A DNA stretch of 64,000 bases from Galeruca laticollis (lineage: Eukaryota > Arthropoda > Insecta > Coleoptera > Chrysomelidae): contig OY998175.1 of the NCBI GenBank assembly GCA_963921935.1, positions 265,415,709-265,479,708 of the forward strand, given 5' to 3'. This document shows, piece by piece, positions 23,851 through 35,223 of this stretch. The position numbers and the translations under genes are program-made. How positions within the stretch are numbered: position 1 is the stretch's first letter; each line of letters begins with the position of its first letter. Below the pieces are notes generated by a model, which had not been told where the DNA came from, ran no database searches, and was given only the letters and a program-made list of their open reading frames with translations.

Positions 23851-24427
23851 TCTTGAAACATAGCAACTTCTCCTTCTAGGTCTACGCCAATGATGTTCGT
23901 GTCCCAGTTATCATATCCTGGGCCTGAGCAGTAACTGCCTATACTTGAGCAGTTTGGACCACTCTTATGTACTGTTGTAATTGGTCCCATGGGTTCGCCA
24001 ATCTTATTCCACCCCCACTCTAGCTAGGACAGTAAATGGAGTGAATTAAAGAGGTACCCACTATGGAAAGGAAAGGGGTAAGGGTGGGTGCAGATGAGTT
24101 GATCTGTCGGATAGAGGTAGATTGTAGGGAGGGGAGGAAGTTATTTGAACTAATGAGTCGTTAGTTTGGGTAAGTGGAGAGCGTCGACAGCTTAGGGCTT
24201 GAAAATGTGGAGATGGACTTGTTGAGAAAGATGGTGGCGTGGGCGAGAGGAGATGGGACGATGAATGTAACAATTTATAAACACAGAGAAATGTTGGGCA
24301 GGAATGAAGAGGGGAGGAGAAAAAAAACCAAAGAGATAGTAAAAGAGACAAGGTGATCGAGGTGATAAGGGAGAGGAACGGGATGAAAATGCTGGTGGTG
24401 AGGGCAGATTGAGAAAAAGCGGAAGCC

Positions 24428-24631
24428 TTGCTGAGGAGAAGGGAGATCAAGTTATGGTGGAATAGGGTAACTAATATAGAGGGTATAATGGAGGATAGAT
24501 GTTTTGTACGTGGAGAAAATGAACACAAGGTGGTAGGGTATAAGGGGAAGGGGGTTAAGGAGAAGAGTAACTGTTGGCTCTGTAAGGGAGAGGGTCACAC
24601 GGCCAGAGACTGTCGGCAGGCCTTCCTTTGA
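24428..24631 (+). pseudogene. R1-type ORF1 fragment with CCHC zinc knuckle
   Basis: A 67-codon frame ends in CWLCKGEGHTARDC, a perfect CX2CX4HX4C knuckle. ORF1 proteins of R1-clade elements carry such knuckles near their C-terminus and bind element RNA. Beyond the stop, GVWGHKPGEIEC may be part of a second, damaged knuckle. Upstream frames at 24174-24356 are probably more of ORF1 but show no motif. Confidence 0.65.
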
Positions 24632-24819
24632 AGGGTATGTGGGGTATGGGGACACAAGCCAGGGGAGATTGAGTGTAGTAGGGACAGGAAGGAAGTAGAT
24701 GAAGACAATGGGAAAGAGGAGGATAAATGGGAGGGACCTTCTGGACACCTCAGAGGGAACGAGTCTGACTAAACAGGAGGAAGGGGCGATCAGTGCGCGA
24801 GAAGTAGGAAGGCAGGAGT

Positions 24820-25345
24820 TTGATGCAGGGTGATACAGATAAATTCAGGGAAATTCCGGATAACGCATAATATATTAGATGAAGTGATTTTTAGGAGGGA
24901 AGTGGATGTGGTGTGTAGATCTGAGGTGAATGCTAGAGATGTGGAAAAGCTGGGATCGATTATAGACGGTACATGAGAGGCAAGAATAAGATTGGTGGAA
25001 GAGGGGCTGAGGGCGGATGAAGTGTGGAAGGGAGATGGATGGGCGGTAGTACGATGGGGGGATATGGTGATGTACAGTGTGTACATTTACTCACATGTCC
25101 GTCTGAAAAAATAAGAGAGAAGCAAGACAGGATTGGAGGACGAACTGAGGGTGTCAAAAGGGAAAAGGAGGATCATACGGATAATGGTGACAGGGGATTT
25201 CAATGATAATAATTCTGAATGGGAAAAGAAAACAGACAAGAGAGGGGATATCTTAGAGGAAGTATTTGGCATCCAACGGGTTAGCGATGCTGAATGATGG
25301 ACTCCCGCTCACCTTCGTGACGGAGGTTTGTCTTATATTATTGTA
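24820..25345 (+). pseudogene. R1-type endonuclease fragment
   Basis: Joined over several breaks, the plus strand reads IQINSGKFRITHNILDE, then REVDVVCRSE, then GDMVMYSVYI, then VTGDFNDNNSEW, then DGGLSYIIVT. These correspond in order to the start of the domain, the catalytic glutamate block, the Y-S-x-Y block, the catalytic G-D-F-N block and the final S-x-I-D block of LINE endonucleases. Several stops interrupt it, and the final aspartate region is altered. Confidence 0.7.
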
Positions 25346-25981
25346 ACAGTATGCGATGAATGACTGGGAGGAGGAGTAAGTAGTTGGAGGGGGCTGCAGA
25401 ATAAGGAAAACTTGAGGTTACATATTTATTTAGAGACGTATATACGGAAAGGGGGAGAGGAATTGTTGGAAGAGAGGGGATGGAGGTGGACGAAGGCCGT
25501 GCTCGAGAGAATGAGGAGGAAACTAAGAGAGGAGATAGAAGGGGACGTAGACATGAGGTGGATGAATTGCACGGGGTGATGCAGGACTGTGAAGGAGGGC
25601 GAAAGAGGGGTAATATGCGTGAGAGGATGATTAATTCCTGGTGGTATGAGAAAATAGAGGAGTTGTGGAGGGAGTTTGGGAAAGAGCGATGGTGGATGCT
25701 GAGTGGAAACGGATGAAAGGGAAAAGTGGGAACAGCTACTGGGAGAGTTGGAAAACAACCCATAGGAAACTTATGGGACGGCGGTGGAAAGGATGGGTGG
25801 AAATAGGAACGAAATGCTAGAGGAAGATTGGGAGAAGGAGATTGTAGGATAATTGTTCACAGGGATAGAAGGGGGATTGGAGAGAAGGAATCGGGAAGTC
25901 GAGGAAACTAGAGGATGGGGAAAAGGAGGGGGATTAGGCCGGTAGGGAAATGAGAATTAAAGGAGGGAAAGAAACATTAAA

Positions 25982-26281
25982 GTGAGGGAAGCCCCATGTA
26001 TAGATAGCCTAAGAGGTGATGTGGTGAAGACGCTGTTGAATGACCATGCGGACTACTTCTGGGAACTATTCAACAGGTTGCTGAGGGCGGAAGAGTTTCC
26101 GAAAAGTTGGAAGGTGGCCAGGGTGGTACTGGTGAGGAAGGCGGATGAAGAGGGGCACCGGGCGAGGGACTTCAGGTCCATCAGCCTGCTGTGTGGTATG
26201 GATACATTGATGGAGGGGATAATAATAAAGGATAAGATTGAGGACGAAGTTGGTAAGAATGGGTGGTTTAGGGATGTGTAA
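25982..26281 (+). pseudogene. R1-type reverse transcriptase, N-terminal block
   Basis: The 99-codon frame has APCIDSL (related to the A-P-G-x-D-G block), FWELFNRLLRAEEFPKSWKVARVVLVRK and DFRSISLLCGMDTLMEGIIIKDKIED. This is the classical finger-domain series of LINE RTs up to the L-E-x-I-I-x-x-R-L block. The catalytic palm (motifs A to D) is not recognisable downstream, so a large deletion is likely after 26281. Confidence 0.75.
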
Positions 26282-26635
26282 TATGAAAGGGCCGCGAGAG
26301 TGGAATATGAGGGTAATTGGTAGGACGGTAGAGCGTGGGTGAATGCGATGATTGGGATACAGAATGGTGGGTGGAATTGTAGCAGTGGTGCTGTCAATGT
26401 CTTACCCATTGGACGTGATGGCTAGAGTCAGGAACAAATGCTGGCGTGGTGCGACCATAGATAAAGTTCAGGATTGGATGGAGGAGGAAATGGAGAGAGG
26501 GTGGGAGGAGTATGAAGGAGCGCTAAAATGAGCGATTGGGTATAGAAGATATTGGATGAACCGGGAGTTCGGGGAGGTGAACTACTTATTGACACAGCTG
26601 CTTACTAGGCATGGGTCGTAGTGTAGGGTACCTTC

Positions 26636-26730
26636 GCCAGACTGTAAAAAGATATTCTGGAGTTTGCGAGAAGTGTGAAGTGGAGAATGATGTGAGGCAT
26701 GTGTTCAGATGATGGAGGAATGAGGAGGAG
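26636..26730 (+). pseudogene. R1-type C-terminal zinc motif
   Basis: The plus strand reads VCEKCEVENDVRHVFR, then a stop, then WRNEEELEKLE. C-x2-C followed by H and a damaged final Cys fits the C-terminal zinc motif of R1-clade ORF2. It confirms the element's orientation and that both ends are present around an internal deletion. Confidence 0.55.
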
Positions 26731-27234
26731 TTGGAAAAGTTGGAGTAGAAACTAGAGGAGACGGTATATTGAGAAAGCATGGAGGTGATTATGCTGAGGG
26801 GAAGGAGGAATGGATGGAAGTAAGTAATGTAGTGGAGAGCATGATTAGGGGGGGAGGGTTTTATATAGCATAAGAGGTAGAAGTGATGAAAGAGAGAAGA
26901 TGATGGAGTGATCGGAGAGTGAGCGAGAGACTGCCGCCCGTATTGAAGTATGCTAGATTAGTGATTCCGGGGCGGGGATAACAGCGAGTGGAGGTGGGTT
27001 TGGTACGTAGGCATCCCCTTGGGGATGAGTCTAACAATTTTTGGGTCCTTAAAAGGATCCATTCAAATATAGAAAAAAACACTCGAGCGGGTTCATTTTC
27101 TCATTTAGCCACTGCTGCTGAACTGGGGGGAAGTGCAGTCAACTTGAACAATGAATGTATGCGCTGCTTTGTTATAGCCTGCAAGTGACACGGATAGCGA
27201 AAACAATCTAGATCTTTAGTGTTCTTGACTCAAA

Positions 27235-27320
27235 ATGTCGCAAGAAAAGAATGCTTTCCAAAATCAGCCACTGGAATGCGGTCAGATTAGGGTTGTTAGA
27301 AGACTAGAAGTTCCGTAAGT
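27235..27320 (+). other. Possible first coding exon of a host gene
   Basis: ATG at 27235 follows CAAA, a good insect start context, and opens 26 codons (MSQEKNAFQNQPLECGQIRV, then VRRLEVP). The frame then runs exactly into CC|GTAAGT, a strong splice donor at 27315. Composition is less AT-rich than the neighbouring DNA. I recognise no family, and no matching acceptor exon was identified downstream, so this could be chance or a repeat. Confidence 0.3.
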
Positions 27321-29300
27321 TGGTGGCTTGCACTTTCCTGTACGGTGGTATTTTCGCCTTCTTGTAGATATATGTTATAGTGTCACACCCTTTGAAGGCG
27401 TATTTTGATAAGAGTACACCTATCATATCCTCAATGCATCGCTAAATGTTTGAAATAGTGTACACTTTTTCCTGCTGATTGCCTTTCTTTGGTACCATCA
27501 ATTTGAATTTGTTCTCTGACGATGCGAGTATTTTTACGCTTCTAACCCTCTGACGTGCCTCGTAGCCTCTTTTTAACTACAATACGATTTTACTTTTCAA
27601 TTATATTGTTCAGTTATTCCTGTTGTAGTTATCATTTAATTTTTTCCTAAAAATCTAAAGAAACGAGAAATTTCAACATTAAACCCTCCATAACTTTGGA
27701 AACGTTCACTTTAGCGAGATAATGCATATGCCTATTTTGTTCCCAATTTAATGTACACTATTTTTGTAAATGTCAGTTTTCGCGCTAAACCTCATAGTTT
27801 TCGAAATATTCAAGAAAAACTGATAAAGAACTATTAATTCACTCTACCTCAAACCCGGTGCTCGAAAGATTGTAACCACCAAACAATGTCTGGAATGTAT
27901 AGAAAAATTTCGAGTTGTTGGCAAACTTTTACTTTTTTCGTTTTTTCGACTAATTGTATCATACGAATAATTTGGTCCTGGAAACTACAGTTTCTAAATT
28001 GAATAATAACAATGAATAACCATGTACATACTTTAATAAACTCTATGCATATTAATAAGTATAATCAAAATTTTGATCAAATACCATCATTTAATTATCA
28101 TTTCTTATTTGTTTCGCAACTTTCAGAGTATTTTGTTTATTTATGTATATTTGGAAAACGTATCTCTTTTTCCAACTGCACCAACTAGAAAGAGAGATGC
28201 GAACTTTATCGTCTGATTTATTACGTCATTTGAAAATTCATATCAATTCAAACGATAATAAAAATTATTCATGTTTCTTGACGTGTGAGCAAGGAGATTG
28301 AAATGAGAAGCGAATGGGTTCCATTTCAACGCACTCCTATTATTTTTTGTAATTAGATAAAAATACCAAATTTTAATCTTGAGAGAGCAGAAGCTTCATT
28401 ATAAACTGTTTCCTATGATTATCAAGAAGTTTCTTATGAGATATAATTCAGATGAACATATTATCGGTGACTAATATTCTGAAAAGAGTGTCGATCTGTA
28501 TAACGATCATTATAATTGACTGCACATAGCACGCACGCTGGTTTGATCCCGGACTTGTCAACATGTTTATACTAATTTATAAACAATATAATTTTCATAT
28601 TATGATTATATATTATTTCAAAATAATTACGTCGTAATTGTGAATAAAAAATTCATATTATAATTATGATTATGACTATATATTTCTTGATTTTTGGACC
28701 TTCTTATTTATAATTTTGGTCATATAGCACACGACGTCCATTTGAAGTCCAAATTTCCATGGGCATAATATTGTCGTTCAATAGATGTGTAATTCCGGAT
28801 ATGTAATGTACATACGTTCCATTATTATTTTTTTTCCAAAATTCACTGAAATTTTAAATATTAGTTACACATAAAATACAGTTGACGCTTTCAATTTAGT
28901 TATTGGTGTCATATAACTATTATATGAAAAAAAATGATTATACTTTTATTAAATTATGGAATATTCTTACACCATAAACGTAAAGTATGAATTTTATCTA
29001 TATATATCTAAATTTCCACATCACACAACCATTATATATGTTTTAGAAACTATTCATTTTTTTTGTGACGGCTTTTGCAGACTCATTTGCATAAAATTTA
29101 CATAAAACGTTTGTAAAACATTATATTTCTTTGAAAAATGAACATCTGTTTTAAAGCTGTTCAAATATTGTAACTTTTTCTTCTTGTTATTCTAATAGTA
29201 TTATTGAAAATATTTAGACACTACTTTAGTTTTAAACGATTCGTGAAATGGTGAGGATATTTGAAATTTTAATCTACTTAATTTCGATCTTTAAAAAAAT
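27321..29300. other. AT-rich intergenic stretch, no gene seen
   Basis: Nothing recognisable: no long frame, no RNA gene, and no clear repeat beyond short AT-rich tracts. Confidence 0.45.
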
Positions 29301-30796
29301 ATTTTAACGTATTATAATATTGTGTACGTGATAAAACTAAAATTAGTTGTGCCTTGTTATTTCGTGGAAAGTTTTATATATATGTAATTAGAAAAAGATA
29401 CAACATAAAAGAAATTAATACATGTATCTACAAATTTGATAAGGTAAGTTTTTTTAAGTTTCCTTGTTTATTATTATCATTTTAAAATTTGTATTACCAG
29501 GTGTTTATTATTTCACTATTCATAATTTGGTACCAAATATCATTTATGAATCACACCACAGACCTTTTTTTTTCACCAAACCGACGCCTTCAATAGTGTC
29601 CATCCATGACGCTTTTCCGCTCCAGGTGGCAATCTCCCTTGTTAGAATTATCGGGTGATAATTCTACTACGTAGCTTGACTTTGTTCCACACACATTTTG
29701 TCTTTGCACGCATTTAACTTTTAATTACTTTTCTGACTTCTTATCGTTAACATTTAACACTTATTAATTGGAAATTTTATAACAAAAACTGCATTACATA
29801 TAATTCACTTCCTTCTTCTCTGGTTACCAACGCTTGACTGTCTACCGCGGGTTTTTTATCCGCCAAAACCTCTTTTTTTGTTTATAACCGGAAGCTCGCA
29901 ATGTTCTAGAAAAATCTTTGATTATTGTTCACCTGTCACTTTGTTTGTTAATATTTTATTGTTTTTCTGACTTAAACTTGCTACTGAATGTTGTTTTTTA
30001 TGCACTATAACCTTATCGTCATTGATTTATTCACTAACTTAGTATTTATCATTGTTATTTATTGTTAGTTATTATTTGAAATCTTCCGATTGATCAATGG
30101 AAATATACAAATTTTATACTTCCTACAACCTAAATATTTATATAATACATATGGCTACAGTTCATTTCTCATTTTGTTTTATATTACTACATCTATATAC
30201 ATAAATTAGGTCGTTAATCATTTATTTTTATTCTCATATTTTATATCAGATTGCATTTTATGTTTGTATACTTGTCGCCAACTGTTATATTTCGTTTTTG
30301 TTTTGATATTACCAATAATTACAGTTTTCTACATATTATTATTATGTTTCCTATTAACGTTTATGATTGAATATTTGATTAACATATCCTATATATATAT
30401 TTCGAATTCTAAATTTCATTTATTTATCAATCATTGTAGCACTGTTGATTTTATTATTACTATCCTTTTTATTCGTTAAATATAAACAGATCCTTTAGGT
30501 GTCTAATATTCCGTATGGCGTCACGTTATTTTATTGAGCTTCGTTGCTTGTTAAGTTCTGTCTAAGGTTGTTTAAGGTACAGAATTATTTGAAAAAAAAA
30601 TGTTTATCAATAATTGTTTATGAGATCTTTTGATTTTCTTATTTATTTTCTCTATGAATATGCCCACTGATTTTAATTGATTATATTGTTATATAGATAT
30701 TTTATTAATTTGGTACTTTATTTACCAATTACTTTTATTGATAGATATTATAATTTTATACTATATTGGGATTCTATGCTCGTTCTATCTACAACA
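29300..30796. repeat. Probable diverged copy of repeat family B
   Basis: A GTAAGT word at 29443 with a pyrimidine-rich stretch, and a right end abutting (TA)n, resemble family B copies at 31868-33870 and 33919-35223. The right end (GCTCGTTCTATCTACAACAA) recurs at 31018-31038 before another (TA)n array. Similarity is weak over most of its length. Confidence 0.35.
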
Positions 30797-30799
30797 ATA

Positions 30800-30867
<68 letters not shown>
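30796..30867. repeat. (TA)n microsatellite
   Basis: TA array of about 70 bp, preceded by GCTCGTTCTATCTACAACAA and followed by GATTATAATTGAGTTT, a start shared with 33919. Confidence 0.95.
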
Positions 30868-30869
<2 letters not shown>

Positions 30870-31031
30870 TTATAATTGAGTTTATATTGTTTATTATAAT
30901 TTAGTTTATTATTCTATATATTTATTTAGATATATTTAGATAGATAATTTCATATTTTTTTTGTTATTTGAATTTGAATTTGTGTGGCTAGCTCAGTTAT
31001 TTCTATGAACGTTGATATGCTCGTTCTATCT

Positions 31032-31038
<7 letters not shown>
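30868..31038. repeat. Repeat family B head segment with tRNA-Lys-like D-arm word
   Basis: This 170-bp segment between two (TA)n arrays matches 33919-34055 closely (GATTATAATTGAGTT ... GAATTTGAATTTGTGTGGC). It carries TGGCTAGCTCAGTT, the A-box and D-arm word of tRNA-Lys, at about 30985. Confidence 0.65.

Positions 31039-31113
<75 letters not shown>
31039..31113. repeat. (TA)n microsatellite, left flank of palindrome
   Basis: TA array of about 75 bp ending where the left palindrome arm starts. Confidence 0.95.
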
Positions 31114-31117
<4 letters not shown>

Positions 31118-31766
31118 AGTAACGAATAGATTAATGGGTATTGCACGCAAATAGAAGAAGGGGCTACTGAAACAAGTGGTAACCGCAGACATGCATGTTT
31201 CTGGCTCATTAGCCGTCATCGGTACGGTACAACCAAGAAAAGATGTGAAACATGGGAGCAAAGTTGGTGAATGAAACATGAGAAAATATAACAGAATTCA
31301 GCAGGATAGTCAAACACAACATTTGCGTCAGTTATATTAGAACATCTCGAATTTTCGAGACAACAACCAACATAGACACGGAGGTGCATATAACACTCCC
31401 GTCTGAAACTTCCGACCCAGATCAATGAAATAACAACAAGATGTACGAAATCAATTGATCTGGGTCGGAAGTTTCAGACGGGAGTGTTATATGCACCTCC
31501 GTGTCTATGTTGGTTGTTGTCTCGAAAATTCGAGATCTTCTAATATAACTGACGCAAATGTTGTGTTTGACTATCCTGCTGAATTCTGTTATATTTTCTC
31601 ATGTTTCATTCACCAACTTTGCTCCCATGTTTCACATCTTTTCTTGGTTGTACCGTACCGATGACGGCTAATGAGCCAGAAACATGCATGTCTGCGGTTA
31701 CCACTTGTTTCAGTAGCCCCTTCTTCTATTTGCGTGCAATACCCATTAATCTATTCGTTACTTATT
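31114..31766. repeat. Near-perfect 313-bp palindrome with 27-bp spacer
   Basis: Left arm 31114-31426 and right arm 31454-31766 are reverse complements with a single substitution that I could find (in the AGATGTTC versus AGATCTTC word). The spacer is 31427-31453. Each arm carries an outward-reading 69-codon frame beginning MIWVGSFRRECYMHLRVYVG, rich in Cys and aromatic residues and without a recognised domain. The arms are flanked by (TA)n arrays on both sides, as for the inverted Penelope pairs. Origin is unknown; a fold-back duplication of a short unique sequence is the simplest reading. Confidence 0.9.
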
Positions 31767-31789
31767 GTTTATATGTCACGCACTATTCG

Positions 31790-31796
<7 letters not shown>

Positions 31797-31868
<72 letters not shown>
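31797..31868. repeat. (TA)n microsatellite, right flank of palindrome
   Basis: TA array with one GTA interruption, about 70 bp, 30 bp after the right palindrome arm. Confidence 0.95.
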
Positions 31869-33867
31869 ATTAATATATTTGATAAAACTTACTTACTTTT
31901 TGATTATGAAATTTAAATGTTTATGATTATTATTTAGAATTTTTGTTTAGTTTGGCTAGCTCAGTTGGTTATTGTTATTTTGTTTAGTAATTCATTTTAA
32001 TTTGATTATTCGGGAGCATGAAATCCTTTTTCTCTTTGAGTCCTGGCTTTTAATATTGTTGTAATTGTTTAAATAAAAAGAAAACACATTATTTGAAATA
32101 GATTTAATTTTCAATGCAATATTTTATATTTGATAAAAATAATATGCGACGCCAATGGTTATATTGTATCTACTTATTTATTTTAATAATTTCATCAATG
32201 CGCATGCGTGAAAAACTAGTCATGCGCTTTTAACATAAAACGAACAATTCTGATACGTAAGAAGCATCTATTCATATTATACAAAGTTTGATGAAGATGC
32301 AAACAAGTGAATGGTTCAAACACAGAAAAGAATTTATATATAAATCATAGTTATATGTGATACAAATTGCTGTGGAAAGAAAATTGTTATATACATAGAT
32401 AGAAATATAGGAATTATATACAGATGGGCATAGTTATTACATTATGAAATTTCAATCAATAGATTTATGCGATTACAAGATGTCGTAAGTACATATTTTA
32501 ATTTATTTAAAATCGGCCTTTTATTAATTTTAACGATTTATGCGATTAATTCACTATATAAAGTCTGTTTCTTTCTTTTTTAGATCAATCATATGTGCAA
32601 AAGTTTATCAATTTATGAAATTAAGTACTTAATTGAGTATTTGAGTTTTTACTCTGCTCATTGGCCAATAATGATTTAAAAACACTGACCTGTTGCTCTT
32701 GAATTGGGATGAAAGTCTCTGGATCACAGGAACACTCCGCTGAAGCTCCAAAAAACCAAAATTGATGAAAATTTCGTAGATTCTTGCCGAAAAACTTGAT
32801 ACAATTGACTGTGAGTATTACTAAGATTGTATTTAATAGTACTTTATAGGTTTAAATGTCTTAAACCGGGAATTTCTTGAAATTTCAGGAACACCATCAC
32901 ACACACTCCTCGCTTCTTGACACCAGCTTCCCTTCTTTTTCTAAGCGTCCCCTCGATTCTCTACTTTTTTCAACAAACAGTCTTTTGTTCTTTTTCAGGT
33001 CACTATTTCAAAGTTTATTTGTTGATTCACAATTTGTTCTGTCATATTTTATAACCAATAAAATATTGTCTTTTGCAATCAGATTAATTGAAACTTCTAT
33101 CACTTATTAAAAAATTTCATACATACACTCTTTTACATTATTAGTTCATTTATAGAGTTCCTATGAGTTTTTTCATCATACAAATAAATTAAAATTGGTT
33201 ATACATAGATACATTTACATGGTACAACATTCAATATTGTTATTGATAGTATATCCTTGTTACACTCATATTAATTATAAATATAAATTCTCTTATGTTA
33301 TTTGTCTAAACTCTTTGCATTATATTATTTATAATAAACTTTAACAAATTACTATTTATTGATTCAACGTTCATTTTATTTACCATATATAATTTGTCTA
33401 TATGTCATTATTTGTTTATCTATGAAAATCTATTGAATTCTATTCTATTCAATATTTGTATTTGTTTTTATTCTTAAATTAATGATTAAAATGAATTATC
33501 TATAATAATATTTGTATTCTAATGTAACTACTTATATCTAAAATTCTCTTGACTTGACTATATAATTATATCTTTTTAGGTGAACAGCTGGTTATGGTAT
33601 GGAAAATATTCTTCGTCTTAGGCAACTTTATTTACATCATTACATTGGTTAGGCAATCTCTATATTTTGTGTTATTATTGAGGTAATTCCTTATTTATTA
33701 TATTGTTATAGGCTATTATTTAATATATCTTTATTTGATATGTTGTTTAAATTAAGAAAAGTGTTTCCTTTTTACTTGTTTTCTTAAATTATATTATTTT
33801 CATATATTTCAATACTAGCAACATATTTTTATAATACTAATTCTCTTATTATTTATGATATCTGGTT

Positions 33868-33870
<3 letters not shown>
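31868..33870 (+). repeat. Repeat family B, copy spanning (TA)n to (TA)n
   Basis: About 2 kb of non-coding sequence alignable in order with 33919-35223. Shared points are TGGCTAGCTCAGTT, GGGAGCATGA, TTGAGTCCTGGC, AATAAAAAGAAAACACATTA, a GTAAGT donor (about 32484), TTTCTTTCTTTTTTAG acceptor (about 32584), CATTGGCCAATAA, AACACTGACCTG, and TTCAACAAA plus TTTTGTTC near 32970. Its right end, GATATCTGGTTCAA plus (TA)n, also occurs at about 40620. No coding domain is seen. The strand is arbitrary. Confidence 0.6.
31954..32070 (+). ncRNA. Split tRNA-Lys-like segment in repeat family B
   Basis: GGCTAGCTCAGTTGGT (tRNA-Lys D-arm and A-box), a foreign AT-rich insertion of about 45 bases, then GGGAGCATGA and TTGAGTCCTGGC, which resemble the anticodon-arm start and B-box of tRNA-Lys. 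It cannot fold as a normal tRNA. It looks like the head of a tRNA-derived SINE or a broken tRNA pseudogene. Confidence 0.45.

Positions 33871-33918
<48 letters not shown>
33871..33918. repeat. (TA)n microsatellite
   Basis: TA array of about 48 bp between family B copies: GATATCTGGTTCAA before it, GATTATAATTGAGTT after it. Confidence 0.95.
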
Positions 33919-33920
<2 letters not shown>

Positions 33921-35223
33921 TTATAATTGAGTTCATATTGTTTATTATAATTTAATTTATTATTCTATATATTTATTAAGATATATTTAGATAGATAATT
34001 TTATATTTTTTTTTGTAATTTGAATTTGAATTTGTGTGGCTAGCTCAGTTATTTATTTATTATTATATTCGCGAGCATGAGACTCGTTCTACCCTTCGAG
34101 TTCTGGCATTGATTGATTTATTTTGCGTACGTAAATAAAAAGAAACACATTACTTCCAATGATTTAATTTTTTAAAAGAAAATTTTATTTCAATATATAT
34201 AAAACAGATACGTCTATGACATTACCAAACCACAGTCACAAATGAGAACATACACCGATGCGAGAGAAACCGAACGTTTCTTAGAGACGCTTAGCAGTTG
34301 CGTGAATATCATATACGTAAAATTCATTTACTTTATGATGCTGGTGATAGATATTACATAAAAGAATTTATGTGTGGAAATTATATACATACAGATGATT
34401 AAAATGTTCAAAAGAAATGAGTTACAAATTATACATACATTTGAAAATATTACATCTATTGATTTAGCTGCATATTTCTTATACGATTCGAAAAAAAGTA
34501 AGTACCACCATTATTTTATTACAGAATCACAAACATGCATGTAGGCCTTTTCAAATAATTTTGAAATTTTCTCTAATGAATAAACTACATAAAGTCTTCT
34601 TTTCTTTTTTTAGTTAGATCGATCATATAGACGCAAGAATTATTATACTCATGGAAATAGTCACTGAATTTAAACTAGTTAGTAATTATCATTATTGGCC
34701 AATAACATTTGAAGAAACACTGACCTGAAGTCTGGAATCTGGAATCTAACTCGTCTGGTAACAGGAATACGCCTACCGAAGTCCAAGCTGCATAATTTAT
34801 CACCTCCTCTCTGCTTCGATGCCCAAAACCAATCTACCCACGCTTCCTCTCGATCGTCAATTTTTTATTCAATAAATAAACTATTGTTTCTCGGCTCACT
34901 TATTTTCAACAAAGTTTTGTTTCTTTTTAATTTATCAGAATTTGTCCAGTCATTTTACACCAATCATATTCTTTCTGGAAATGTCGAATTTAATTCACAA
35001 TTACAACACTCTATGAAAGTTATGAAAACATATATGTATGTGAATTTCACTTGAAAATTATCTGTTTCCTTTTTTAATTCAAACGAATTTCAATACAACA
35101 AGTCTTTTACAAATAGTGAAATTCATGGTTATATTTCGATAATCCAATGTCAAGTCTTGTTTTGATACTTGTGACAACTTGGAAATAATATTTACATTTA
35201 TAAACATGATCTCGTTTATTTGT
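33919..35223 (+). repeat. Repeat family B, second copy in direct orientation
   Basis: Aligns with 31868-33870 in the same order but is diverged. It includes GTAAGTACC at about 34498 and TTCTTTTCTTTTTTTAG ending at 34613 as a donor and acceptor pair, ATTGGCCAATAACA, and AACACTGACCTG. The right end is unclear; a short TATATATA tract lies at 35225. Confidence 0.55.
34037..34110 (+). ncRNA. Split tRNA-Lys-like segment, second copy
   Basis: TGGCTAGCTCAGTT, an insertion of about 22 bases, then CGAGCATGAGACTCGTTCTACC and TTCGAGTTCTGGC are seen here in sequence. GAGCATGAGACTC is an exact tRNA-Lys word, and TTCGAGTTC is close to the B-box. Both promoter boxes are thus present, but their spacing is enlarged by the insertion. 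Confidence 0.5.

Larger units (their letters stand above)
23900..27100 (+). mobile_element. Decayed R1-clade LINE
   Basis: A plus-strand non-LTR retrotransposon remnant of roughly 3.1 kb, with a G-rich, C-poor coding strand unlike the surrounding AT-rich DNA. In order it holds a gag-like zinc knuckle (about 24570), an apurinic-type endonuclease (about 24830-25340), the N-terminal part of reverse transcriptase (about 25982-26281) and a C-terminal Cys-Cys-His zinc motif (about 26660-26720). The segment GTAGGCATCCCCTTGGGG near 27006 looks like the 3' end typical of this clade. Many frameshifts and stops, plus loss of the RT core, make it inactive. Confidence 0.75.

Noticed and set aside
24061..26409. 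Several minus-strand Pro, Ser and Leu-rich frames of up to 155 codons
   Set aside because: They are antisense shadows of the G-rich R1-type LINE on the plus strand, whose motifs are recognisable.
31954..34110. Functional tRNA-Lys genes
   Set aside because: The D-arm is interrupted by 22-46 bases and the anticodon and acceptor stems do not close; only tRNA-like.
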